DNA from: 66-474 sp964489055
GTDB taxonomy: Bacteria; Pseudomonadota; Gammaproteobacteria; Xanthomonadales; Rhodanobacteraceae
Assembly (NCBI GenBank): GCA_964489055.1
Contig: CAZAXF010000007.1
Span: forward strand, 1-64,000
DNA: 64,000 nt
Reading direction: 5' to 3'
The notes below the pieces were generated by a model, which worked only from the letters and a program-made list of their open reading frames with translations, had not been told where the DNA came from and ran no database searches. Each line of letters starts with the position of its first letter. Within the stretch, counting starts at the first letter, position 1. Positions 17,101-23,687 of the stretch are shown here, piece after piece. Made by a program: the position numbers and the translations under genes.

Positions 17101-18106
17101 CGAGGGTATCGAGTTGCCCACGCACCTTTCGATGCGCTTCGAAGTGCGCGACGCCGACGACCGCGTGCTGGCCGAAGGTCGTGACCTGGAAGCCCTGCGC
17201 GAACGCTTCGGCGATCGTGCCCATGCCGCGTTTTCGCGCAAGGCCGACCTGCCGGCCACGCGCGAGGACGTGCGCGAATGGGATTTCGATGCGATTCCCC
17301 GCGTTGCCGAAACCCGCGACGGCGTGCCCGCATTTCCGGCGCTGGTCGACCTCGGCGCCACGGTGGCGCTGCGCGTGTACGAGACCCGCGACGAAGCCGA
17401 TACCGCGCATCGCGCCGGCGTCGAACGCCTGCTGCGGCTGTCACTGGCGGGTGAATTCCGGCGCGCGCAAAAACAGTTGCCGTTGCAAAAGCGCCTGGCC
17501 GTGGCATTCGCCCCGCACGGCCGCGCCGACGCGCTGCGCGAAGACATCGTCGAGGGTGCTTTTGCCGACGTGCTGGCCGAATACGACATCGACGTGCGCG
17601 AGCGGGCGGCGTGGGATGCGCTGCGCGAGGCGGTCGCGCGCGGCTTGTTCTCCGCCGCGACCGAGCGGCTGCAACTGGCCGAACCCATCCTCGCCGCGCT
17701 GGCCGAGTTGCAGCCGTGGCTGAAACCCGCGATCAAGGGCCTGGCGAAGGCCAGCTACGCCGACCTGCGCAGCCAGCTCGACGCGCTGCTCGAACCCGGT
17801 TTCCTGCGCGAACTGCCCAAGGCAAGGCTCGCCCACTTGCCGCGCTACCTCAACGCCATGCGCCTGCGCGCCGAAAAACTGCGCACCGACCCCGCCCGCG
17901 ACCACGCCCGCATGCAACAGGTCCAGCCGTACTGGCGCGAAGTTCTCGAACGCCGCGCCGCAGGCGAACATTCCGAAGCCCTCGACACCCTGCGCTGGCT
18001 TACCGAGGAATGGCGCGTGTCCGTCTTCGCGCAGCAACTCAAGACCGCCGAACCGGTCTCTGGCAAGCGCATGGCCAGGGCACTCGCCGCGCTGGATGCC
18101 TCATGA
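14129..18106 (+). CDS. hrpA: ATP-dependent RNA helicase HrpA, with in-frame repeat insertion
   Basis: DEAH-box RNA helicase of 1325 aa, implicated in other bacteria in mRNA processing and rescue of stalled translation. Walker A is GETGSGKT (105-112), the DEAH box is D202-H205, and motif VI is QRAGRCGR. The HrpA-specific C-terminal domain follows. Residues about 600-650, between LHRQLLVG and LYEATHLSLLAGLPTNV, are encoded by two oppositely oriented GGGGACC arrays and an 85-bp spacer, and replace the usual short linker. The ATG at 14129 is chosen; an in-frame GTG at 14120 is possible. Monocistronic, diverging from the M13 peptidase gene. Confidence 0.93.
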   Translation: MPRNDPGDKAAPPTPRELERLLKKAMSRDAGRLRARLRRLTRGRGRASPEALRKLAHDVAASAARREARAARVPEITLDESLPITQRGDEIVELIRRHRVLIVAGETGSGKTTQLPKLCLAAGRGVAGMIGCTQPRRLAARAMARRVAAELGGETGGIVGFEVRFAKQLGEETLVKFMTDGIALAEMAHDRWLSAYDTLIIDEAHERSLNIDFLLGYLKGLLRRRPDLKLIVTSATIDTARFAEHFDDAPVVTVEGRAYPVEVRYRPPEPDSGTTERIASALDDITREDPKGDVLVFLPGEREIRDAHRVLARRQYRHTEVLPLYGRLSAKDQDRVFKPGAARRIVLATNVAETSLTVPRIRWVVDSGDARVKRYSRRSQIERLRIESISQAAANQRAGRCGRVGPGICVRLYDEADFVSRPEYSDPEILRSALADVILRMLDLGLGDVDSFPFLDPPDPRTVNDGWRRLAEIGAVDDARRLTPLGKQLARIPIDAQLARMLVEAHTLGVFDAVLPIVAFLGIQDPRERPADKQQQADTAHREFADPQSDFLGVLNLWIAYRTAHEELTQSKLRDWCAKRFVSFMRMREWRALHRQLLVGAGTGDRGPGIGQKRAAARTTRTTLTTHASQARRTPAEKSGPRSPVPGPELYEATHLSLLAGLPTNVARKDEQGFYRGTRERKFKVFPGSALAKKPPPWLFVAQVLDLGGRVWGMQCARIEPEWVERQAAHLLKRTCSDPHWSRARGAVQAFEQVSLYGLVLVERRSVTFAKQDPELAHAIFLREALARCDIDCRADFVHANARVLDEAREIEAQQRREGLVKSDEDLAAFFAGKLPQEVASSRALDAWYRRASAAERAALRWVPADVLEPGAGGDAGAFPESMEVSGQPLRFDYRFVPGDAADGVTLRVPLALLNAIPAARCEWLVPGLLQDKVAALIRGLPKALRRNFVPAPDFARAFLEAEAPRDEPLAVRLAAFLRKVTGVAVDAGTFEGIELPTHLSMRFEVRDADDRVLAEGRDLEALRERFGDRAHAAFSRKADLPATREDVREWDFDAIPRVAETRDGVPAFPALVDLGATVALRVYETRDEADTAHRAGVERLLRLSLAGEFRRAQKQLPLQKRLAVAFAPHGRADALREDIVEGAFADVLAEYDIDVRERAAWDALREAVARGLFSAATERLQLAEPILAALAELQPWLKPAIKGLAKASYADLRSQLDALLEPGFLRELPKARLAHLPRYLNAMRLRAEKLRTDPARDHARMQQVQPYWREVLERRAAGEHSEALDTLRWLTEEWRVSVFAQQLKTAEPVSGKRMARALAALDAS
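15931..16075. repeat. Inverted GGGGACC / GGTCCCC arrays inside hrpA
   Basis: Four GGGGACC units (15931-15958) and four GGTCCCC units (16044-16075) face each other across about 85 bp, so the hrpA mRNA can form a GC-rich stem of roughly 28 bp. They are translated as GTGDRGPG and SGPRSPVPGPE. Confidence 0.9.
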
Positions 18107-18274
18107 TTCCGACACGCAGCGCATCTGTCGACATGTATCGCACGCGTCGCCGGGAGCGGAACCGCATCGTCCAACGCTTGCGAGCGAACGGCCGGATTCG
18201 ACCCGTTGCAGCGAGTGGTGAGCGACTGCATCTGGAAAGGACGATCAGCTTTGTACTTCAGAATTGAATTCGCT
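18107..18274. other. Spacer between hrpA and the cassette array
   Basis: About 170 bases with no supported gene. An ATG-initiated open frame of about 50 codons (from 18133) shows no family features. This is presumably the junction between backbone and the accessory array. Confidence 0.5.
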
Positions 18275-18341
18275 GACTAATGCTTGAGGGAGCTGGCGCG
18301 AGCCCGCGCAGCGGGTGAGTGTCCGGTTGACCGAATAGTAG
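18275..18341 (-). other. Decayed attC-type recombination site (attC3)
   Basis: Read on the minus strand, the segment aligns with the intact attC at 20839-20911. The core CACCCGCTGCGCGGGCT is shared, and the 3' box CTCAAGCATTAG differs from CTCAGGCGTTGG only by G-to-A transitions. The 5' AAC core is lost (CTACTAT). It would be the downstream end of the cassette that carries the 38-aa gene. About 170 bases between it and the promoter at 18513 hold nothing recognisable. Confidence 0.5.
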
Positions 18342-18512
18342 GACGGCAGGTCAATACCGCCTCCTGCACTGAGGCGCATACTTCCACACAACGGTTAACG
18401 AGGCATGCTGCTACTTAGCCCGTGACACGCGTTGAACGCGCCCCGACGACGGGCATGTGGGTGGTGCAAGGCACAAGCCCTCTCCCAGCACAACACAATA
18501 TCTTGTGGTTAT

Positions 18513-18540
18513 TTGACACGACACGTACAACATGTAGAAT
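18513..18540 (+). promoter_or_regulatory. Sigma-70-type promoter for the small basic gene
   Basis: TTGACA (18513-18518), a 16-bp spacer and TAGAAT (18535-18540) make a near-consensus housekeeping promoter, unusual in this GC-rich sequence. Predicted +1 is about 18547, roughly 95 nt before the 38-codon gene and right at the ATG of a short leader frame. Confidence 0.65.
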
Positions 18541-18547
18541 GCAGCTA

Positions 18548-18637
18548 ATGGCGCTTGTCGTCGTTTTGCGGTACGCCCCCAGTGCGGCCAAGCCTGTCGC
18601 ACGGCTCGGCAGGCAACCAGCCGCCGGAAGGAGGTGA
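18548..18637 (+). CDS. Possible leaderless 29-aa leader peptide
   Basis: An ATG lies at the predicted transcription start, so any mRNA would be leaderless here. The frame encodes 29 residues (MALVVVLRYAPSAAKP...) and ends in TGA inside the AAGGAGGTGATAAG Shine-Dalgarno of the next gene, an arrangement that would couple translation of the two. There is no family match by eye. It may simply be an untranslated leader. Confidence 0.25.
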   Translation: MALVVVLRYAPSAAKPVARLGRQPAAGRR

Positions 18638-18642
18638 TAAGT

Positions 18643-18759
18643 ATGGCTAAGACCAAATGCCGTCCGACCAGGACGGCGAAGAAGCCCGGGCCTAAGACTG
18701 TGCGGGTCAAGACCTACACGCGCTCGAAGCCCAAGCCTCTCGGCCGAAAATGTAAGTGA
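18643..18759 (+). CDS. Small, very basic 38-aa protein of unknown function
   Basis: The frame has an almost perfect Shine-Dalgarno (AAGGAGGTGATA, 4 nt before ATG) and a near-consensus promoter upstream. The product, starting MAKTKCRPTRTAKKPG, is dominated by Lys, Arg, Thr and Pro, contains SKPKPLG near the end, and has two cysteines, C6 and C37, at opposite ends. It has no acidic residue, so nucleic-acid binding is plausible but unproven. It lies between two attC-type sites and is opposite in orientation to the other cassette genes, as cassettes with their own promoter can be. The strong expression signals make it likely to be real despite its size. Confidence 0.6.
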   Translation: MAKTKCRPTRTAKKPGPKTVRVKTYTRSKPKPLGRKCK

Positions 18760-18807
18760 GTAGGCCACTGGCAGGGCAGGCGACAAGCGCCACTTCGCAA
18801 CCACCTG

Positions 18808-18856
18808 CCGCCCAGCGCCTGAGCTCAGCCGCGGCAGCCCGCGTAGCGGAATGACG
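18808..18856 (-). other. attC2, part 1 (split site)
   Basis: On the minus strand this reads CGTCATTCCGCTACGCGGGCTGCC and on to GCTGAGCTCAGGCGCTGGGC. It matches the second half of the intact attC at 20839-20911, including the inverted core GAGCTCAG and a slightly changed 3' core (GCTGGGC for GTTRRRY). The other half is 500 bp away at 19359-19382. Confidence 0.75.
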
Positions 18857-19358
18857 CTTGCATCCTCGCGTGCGCGCCGGCTCGCCGGGCGATCGCGCCA
18901 GGCGCAGTAGCCACTGGCGCTCACGCCCAGCAATCGGCACAGCGGCCTCACCGGAAGGGTGTCTTGTTGGTGCTCGATGAAGGCGAAGCGCTCACTTTTC
19001 GAGCTGAAGTGAACGCGATGGCTTTTTTTAACAGCTCATGCTCCATCTTGAGCCGTTCATAAGCCTTCTTCACCCGCCGCAGCTCCTTGAGCTCGGGGCG
19101 ACGTCTGGATCGACCACCACCTTCTTCGTCACGATCTTGCCCTCGCGTGCTTCCTTGCGCCAACGAGACAACATGAAGGGATGGATTGCAAGTGCTTCGG
19201 CGACCTCCTGGACCTTCACGCCGGGCAACTGACTGAGTCGCACCGCACCCGCCTTGAACTCACTGCTGTAGCGGTTGATGGTCCGCGGACGTGGTCTTGC
19301 CATGGGACACCTCCTGAAAGTTGGATCAGGGTGTCCACTAAACCGCAGGAACTATCAG
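18857..19358 (-). mobile_element. IS3-family remnant inserted in attC2
   Basis: About 500 bp of an IS3-family element, minus-strand oriented. It contains a frameshifted orfA and only the first part of orfB. One end (TAGTGGACACCCTGATCC, just inside 19358) is intact; the orfB-side end is missing. The junctions with attC2 fall exactly at the same point of the site (after TGACG on one side, before GTCGG on the other). Confidence 0.8.
18948..19303 (-). pseudogene. IS3-family transposase orfA (frameshifted), followed by orfB fragment
   Basis: orfA begins at 19303 with AGGAGGT upstream (MARPRPRTINRYSSEFKAGAV, then the helix-turn-helix EVAEALAIHPFMLSRWRKEAREG). It runs to VDPDVAP, then continues in another frame as ELKELRRVKKAYERLKMEHELLKKAIAF, so one base has been gained or lost near 19100. 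The orfB start (RPLCRLLGVSASGYCAWRDRP) is read further down in yet another frame to about 18857, where it stops after REDA. Neither can make active transposase. Confidence 0.8.
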
Positions 19359-19382
19359 GTCGGCTGCAGCGACTGGTTAGGG
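19359..19382 (-). other. attC2, part 2 (split site)
   Basis: CCCTAACCAGTCGCTGCAGCCGAC on the minus strand is the 5' half of the attC, with the core CCCTAAC. The TAA stop of the ATPase gene (19377-19379) lies inside this core, as is usual for integron cassettes whose gene ends at the attC. Confidence 0.75.
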
Positions 19383-20816
19383 GTTCCCCAACACATCGAG
19401 CACCACGTTCCTCACACGTTCCTTTTCGGGCTGGCTTAGAAAACTTGAAACGTATGACATGCACATCGCTCGCCAGAGGTCGGAACCGCCTACTACCAAT
19501 GCGTCAGCAACGCTACGCACCCATTCATGATGATCTGGCAGGGTCATAGCTTGCTGCGCCTGATCAACAAGATCCGCGTGTGACCGATTCAGTCGATCGG
19601 CGACCCCTGGCCAGTTCTGCTGCGAAAGCTCTTCGAAGATCACTCGTTCCGGAGCGTCCTGACCGAACAATAGGTTACATCCCAAAGCGGGGTCTTGGTC
19701 GCCGTCTAAGAAAACTGCTGTTGGACGAGTAAAACGGTTACTATTCACCATCTGTCCGAGTGCACGACCGACTGACGCTGCACCGTAGGGCGTAATTTCC
19801 ACCCGGGGCAACAGATCACGCTGGATATCAGCTAATACTTCTTGAAGGAGAATCCGAGCTTCAGTGTCCTCGACGTATAAATCTGCTTCTGGGTGTACAT
19901 CCTCGTCCATCTTAGTCATTGCGAAGTCTGGACTAACACCCCGTACAACTTCTTTTCCTGCTGCGGTCGTTACAATCTGTATCCGGGCGGTAGGGGGCAA
20001 TTCCTCAAGGATGTACGGCGAATGTGTCGTCACAATGATCTGAAGCTGGTCGAGCCGCGCTCGCTCGGCTAAATCCCGCATCAACCGTCGTTGAGCCCTG
20101 GGATGTAACGAAGTTTCGACTTCATCAATTAGTATGAGGCCGTACCTCGGCAGGGGAAGTGAAAGAAGATCTACAACAGTATTTTCTCCCGCGCCTTGAT
20201 GAAAACCCGAGTAGTCGTTTCCATCAGCTGAAATGACTGGAACACGACGGGTTGGATCAATATCGGTTAATGATTGCCGAGCACGCCTAAAGTCCTTACC
20301 AATAATGCTAGATAGCCGCCGAAGTTGCTCGGAGTCAAAATCCTCAGCAGCATGTTCTGCGACAGTGTTTTTCGCAAGACGTCCGTAACCCGTCCGCGCA
20401 TAGATGGGCTGGGTCCGGCGTAAGTCCATGTAGGTTACGTACCGTTCTTTACGCTGCGGGTTTCCTCGCCATCTACGAGAGGGTTTTCGGACGCTCGTAG
20501 TCGTCGAGTGTTCCCCTTGGCGAACTGACGCTCTAATTACGACTCCGCTCACCTGCTCCCACGGGGTATCTGGAAAGAAGTCGGATGCGAAGTAACCCTT
20601 TGCGCTTTCCGGTGGTTTATAGGCGGATGCCGCTGCTTGAATGACTGTGCTCTTCCCAGCTCCGTTTTCTCCAACAACGGCAACGACAGGAAAATCAAAG
20701 TCTATGCGTTGCCCCGCCCATCCACGCAAGCCGTCGATCTCGATCCATTCAAGATGTTGTGGCCAGGGATTCTGCGACCAGCGGTTTGCAAGGCGTCTCA
20801 TTTCGCGACTTAACAT
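19377..20816 (-). CDS. OLD-like AAA ATPase with TOPRIM nuclease domain (integron cassette gene)
   Basis: The 479-residue protein has an ABC-type ATPase head: Walker A GENGAGKST (49-57), signature-like QGAGE (207-211), Walker B LILIDEVETSLHP (227-239) and switch histidine TTHSPYI. A C-terminal TOPRIM-like domain follows, with VEDTEA (315-320) and DGDQD (371-375). This is the architecture of OLD-family nucleases and many anti-phage ATPases. GC is visibly lower than the flanking backbone, indicating transfer. The ATG at 20816 lies 22 bp after the attC core, and the stop sits in the next attC, so the gene exactly fills a cassette. A role in phage or plasmid defence is inferred from architecture and location only. 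Confidence 0.8.
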   Translation of the reverse strand: MLSREMRRLANRWSQNPWPQHLEWIEIDGLRGWAGQRIDFDFPVVAVVGENGAGKSTVIQAAASAYKPPESAKGYFASDFFPDTPWEQVSGVVIRASVRQGEHSTTTSVRKPSRRWRGNPQRKERYVTYMDLRRTQPIYARTGYGRLAKNTVAEHAAEDFDSEQLRRLSSIIGKDFRRARQSLTDIDPTRRVPVISADGNDYSGFHQGAGENTVVDLLSLPLPRYGLILIDEVETSLHPRAQRRLMRDLAERARLDQLQIIVTTHSPYILEELPPTARIQIVTTAAGKEVVRGVSPDFAMTKMDEDVHPEADLYVEDTEARILLQEVLADIQRDLLPRVEITPYGAASVGRALGQMVNSNRFTRPTAVFLDGDQDPALGCNLLFGQDAPERVIFEELSQQNWPGVADRLNRSHADLVDQAQQAMTLPDHHEWVRSVADALVVGGSDLWRAMCMSYVSSFLSQPEKERVRNVVLDVLGNP

Positions 20817-20838
20817 ACGTTTAACCCTACTCCGAAAC

Positions 20839-20911
20839 CCCCAACGCCTGAGCTCAGCCGCCGGCAGCCCGCGCCAGCGGGGTGACGGTCGGCCGCAGCG
20901 AACTGTTATGC
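20839..20911 (-). other. attC1, intact integron recombination site
   Basis: A 73-bp imperfect dyad read on the minus strand from GCATAAC (fits RYYYAAC) to GTTGGGG (close to GTTRRRY). Internal arms GTCGCTG/GGCGGC-type and GAGCTCAG are typical of attC sites in Xanthomonadales integrons. It lies 16 bp after the stop of the exported-protein gene and 22 bp before the ATPase start. Confidence 0.8.
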
Positions 20912-20926
20912 GGAAAATTCCTAGTG

Positions 20927-21532
20927 CTACCCCTTGACGAGCCACACATCTTTTGGACCGATGTTCCCGCGTGGTGTAATGATGCATTTGCCAATTCGAT
21001 GAACCCGAATGCCGAATTGGTTTTCCACTGTAAGACCGATTTCTTCAAGGACATTACTACCATATTTACTTGGGTTGTAAGCTGTTTCGAGCGCCTTTAG
21101 GCGTGCCGTAGGGAACTTGCGCTCAAGCGCCTTAGCGCACAGCTTGATTGCAACGTTTTCACTTACCGGCCTTGCCTCGCCTTTCGTGCGAGACGAGGCA
21201 AGGTCGGCGTCGCCAAAGTACACGTTGTAGTAGCCACGAGTACGGGTCGACTTGCACGTAACCATGTAGGGCTTTCCCTTGTGACCAGCGAGTTGCTCGT
21301 TGGGAGGAATGTAGAACCCACTTCCAACACTTGCACAATCCGCAGATTTAATTGCGAGCTGCGCAGCACGTTTCAACTTCGCCTTGGCACCGGGCGGCGC
21401 CTTTTTTCCGGTGAATAGGCTTCCGTAGTCGATGTGCTTGCCTTGGGGTGCCGCAAAGGCCCAGCTTTGTACACCAATGGCAATTACCAGCGCCGCACTT
21501 GCCAGAAGAAGCATCGCTGGCCTGCTTTTCAT
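20927..21532 (-). CDS. Exported protein of unknown function (integron cassette gene)
   Basis: A 201-residue protein with a signal peptide (MKSRPAMLLLASAALVIAIGV...AFA) and a basic mature part containing four cysteines (SADC, VTCKS, IKLCAK, GKCII), which could form two disulfides in the periplasm. Motifs such as GYYNVYFGDADL and IGPKDVWLVKG match no family I recognise. The ATG at 21532 has AAGGGGG 7 nt upstream. An attC site follows the stop, so this is the first recognisable cassette. Lower GC than the backbone. Confidence 0.7.
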   Translation of the reverse strand: MKSRPAMLLLASAALVIAIGVQSWAFAAPQGKHIDYGSLFTGKKAPPGAKAKLKRAAQLAIKSADCASVGSGFYIPPNEQLAGHKGKPYMVTCKSTRTRGYYNVYFGDADLASSRTKGEARPVSENVAIKLCAKALERKFPTARLKALETAYNPSKYGSNVLEEIGLTVENQFGIRVHRIGKCIITPRGNIGPKDVWLVKG

Positions 21533-21995
21533 AATGTCCCCCTTCTTCCGATGTGCCCCGCTCCAAGAGCATAACGCCAATTCTGCCCCAGACGGGGTGA
21601 TGCGCCCAGTATCGCGCGCTGTGCGTCGATGCGCAATTCGGAAATTTCTTCACGCCAACAGTTACTTGGCCCCGTCGCGGGACAGGCGAACGCGTGGAGC
21701 TCGGTGCGTTGTCGGCCAAGGTGGGACGATATTCGTTTCGTGGGGCGAAGTACCGGTGCAAGGGATCGCCGGATGCAGGTACTGCGCTTGCCGAGGGCGG
21801 CAGCGAAGTTCGGTTGTCGCGCAGTGGACTGTTTCGGCGGAGGCGGCCATTGCCGGCGGACCTCGACAGGCGGCTGTCGGGCGACCTGGTGAGCGTGCCA
21901 AGCGGCTGTCGTTGGCCGTAACCAATCATTGCCTGGCGGCTGTTGCCCGATGGTTGCCACGTGACCCAATACCGATGTGCCTTCTGCCGCTACGA
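21533..21995. other. Gap between cassette array and alpha/beta hydrolase gene
   Basis: Several open frames on both strands show no protein-like pattern. No integron integrase gene and no clear attI are present. The boundary of the accessory region probably lies here. Confidence 0.5.
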
Positions 21996-22949
21996 CTACG
22001 CGCCGGTAGTCGATTCAGGCGCGGGCGCTGGTTGTTGGGTGCCCGTTCCGGCGCTGCGTTTCGGTGGGTTCGATGGGGCGGGGCTGCCCGCGTGCTCTTG
22101 CATGAATTCCAGGATCGGTTTCCACACGGCATCAAGTGTGGTCTCGTCGGTGCTCACAAGGCCGCCATGACCTGCATCCGGTATGAGTACGAAATCGCTG
22201 CCGCTGCGCGCGAACAGGGCGATCTGGCGACCGTTGATGGGAGGCACGTTGACGTCGTTCATGCCGGCAACCACGAGCAGGGGCTGGCGCAGGCGCGTGG
22301 CAGCCGCCACGTTGTTCCATACGTCGGGCATCAGTGTCACCAGCACCTTCGGTATCCCGGGGGCGATATAGCCGATCAGGTTCTTCGCGCTGCTGAAGGC
22401 GCCGTACACGATGATGCCGCGCGGTTGCGGCGTGAGTGCCGGTGCGTCGTGCATCGCGACCGCGGAGCCAAGCGAGTAGCCGAGGACGAACAGCGGGTGC
22501 CGGTTGTCTGCCCACGATGCGAAGGCCCGCCACGCTGCAATGCCGTCCTGATTCAGGTTCGCGACCGTCGGCTTGCCGGTGCTGGCACCGAAACCGGAAT
22601 AGTCGAAAGCCATGGACGAAACGTGCTGCCGCAGAAGGTATGCCTGCACGTGTGCGAGGTCATGGATGGTCTGGCCGTTGCCGGGGAACAGGAGAATCGC
22701 CGGTGTGCCGGGGCCGGCGTCGACAATCCACGCCCGCAGGCTGCGGCCGTGGCTGTCGACCTTGATCACACGGTAGGGCGCACCGAAGGTTTCCGGCGTG
22801 CCGGTGGCGGACGAGTGCGTGATGAAGAGGGCTTGCGAGAGACGCGACACCGCGGTCGCGCGATACACCAGCGCGGCGACGACAACCAGGCATGCGACGA
22901 TGAAGGCAATTCCGCCGAGCCAGGCGAACACGTGTCGAACGCGGCGCAT
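21996..22949 (-). CDS. Membrane-anchored alpha/beta hydrolase
   Basis: A 317-residue protein with an N-terminal membrane segment (about residues 9-30), so the catalytic domain probably faces the periplasm. The fold is recognised by LLFPGNGQTIHDLAHVQAYLL, the nucleophile elbow GYSLGS and a C-terminal histidine in DAGHGG. A Pro/Ser/Thr-rich tail follows. It resembles the BEM46-like serine hydrolases. Substrate unknown. Stands alone. Confidence 0.85.
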   Translation of the reverse strand: MRRVRHVFAWLGGIAFIVACLVVVAALVYRATAVSRLSQALFITHSSATGTPETFGAPYRVIKVDSHGRSLRAWIVDAGPGTPAILLFPGNGQTIHDLAHVQAYLLRQHVSSMAFDYSGFGASTGKPTVANLNQDGIAAWRAFASWADNRHPLFVLGYSLGSAVAMHDAPALTPQPRGIIVYGAFSSAKNLIGYIAPGIPKVLVTLMPDVWNNVAAATRLRQPLLVVAGMNDVNVPPINGRQIALFARSGSDFVLIPDAGHGGLVSTDETTLDAVWKPILEFMQEHAGSPAPSNPPKRSAGTGTQQPAPAPESTTGA

Positions 22950-23480
22950 GTCGTGCTTCCTTCTCTTCTGCGTTGGCGGGCGCTGCCATGCGGCACGCTA
23001 CTCCGGCAGCCGCTTGATCGATTGTGCCACACGTCACTCCCACTGCATTGACCTGCGCCGGGTTGGCGTGCCGTGGGTGAGCGAAAGGTCCGCGGGTTGA
23101 AGGTGACCGCATCGGTGCTCCTGGTTGTCGGTGCGGTTCAGCCGGCTCGTGAGCAACGTGCAAGGACGGGCATCACCCACCGAATCATGCTTGTCGTGGC
23201 GGTTGCCGAATCGCGGCGGACGGTGCCTGCCTGATGCCCGGTGAGGACCTGGAACAGGAAGGCGTCGCGTGCATCCGGCGCAAGGGAAGGCCGGGGTGAG
23301 GTCCATTCGTGCGCGGAGCGCACGCTACGCACCCCTGTGCGTATGCCGGTCGTGGGCGGACCGGCGGCGACGGACGGCATTTGCACTGGCACTGCGCACT
23401 TCGTGGTCGTGGTGACCCGAAGCGAATCGAAAGACAAGCATCGCAGACTTGGAGGTTGATCCAGCCTCGCGAGCCAGCCG
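22950..23480. other. 530-bp gap with no supported gene
   Basis: Open frames run through it on both strands, but none has a recognisable domain or good ribosome site. It precedes a GT9 remnant and may hold further degraded sequence of that locus. Confidence 0.5.
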
Positions 23481-23687
23481 GTGTTCACTTGCAGTCCCCT
23501 CGTCATCCATTTCGGCACACCTGCCGACGTGGTGTTGTCGACCCCATTGCTGCACCTGTTGCACCTGCGCTACGGGCGACCTTGCCGGGTGGTTGGTCGG
23601 GGAAGCTGGTTGGAGCCCTTGCTGGCCGGTCATCCGGGCAAGGGAGCACCGCCGCGCGCCGCCAACGGTGGGGAACCGGGTCGGTGA
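23481..23687 (+). pseudogene. GT9 (heptosyltransferase-like) N-terminal remnant
   Basis: The first 50 residues read PLVIHFGTPADVVLSTPLL and RYGRPCRVVGRGSWLEPLLAGHP, the standard opening of GT9 ADP-heptose/LPS glycosyltransferases, normally about 330 aa. After LLAGHPG the homology ends abruptly and the frame closes 15 codons later. Its TGA overlaps the ATG of the next gene (TGATG). This looks like an internal deletion that fused the GT9 5' end to the ArnT-like gene region. Confidence 0.65.

Noticed and set aside
18415..18951. A 178-codon minus-strand protein covering the promoter and small gene
   Set aside because: Only its first 30 residues are the IS3 orfB fragment; the rest is antisense to the small gene and has no protein-like features.
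21640..21730. A fourth attC-like site upstream of the exported cassette gene
   Set aside because: GCCAAC and GTTGTC-type boxes are present, but the internal arms do not match the other attC sites and no gene boundary supports it.
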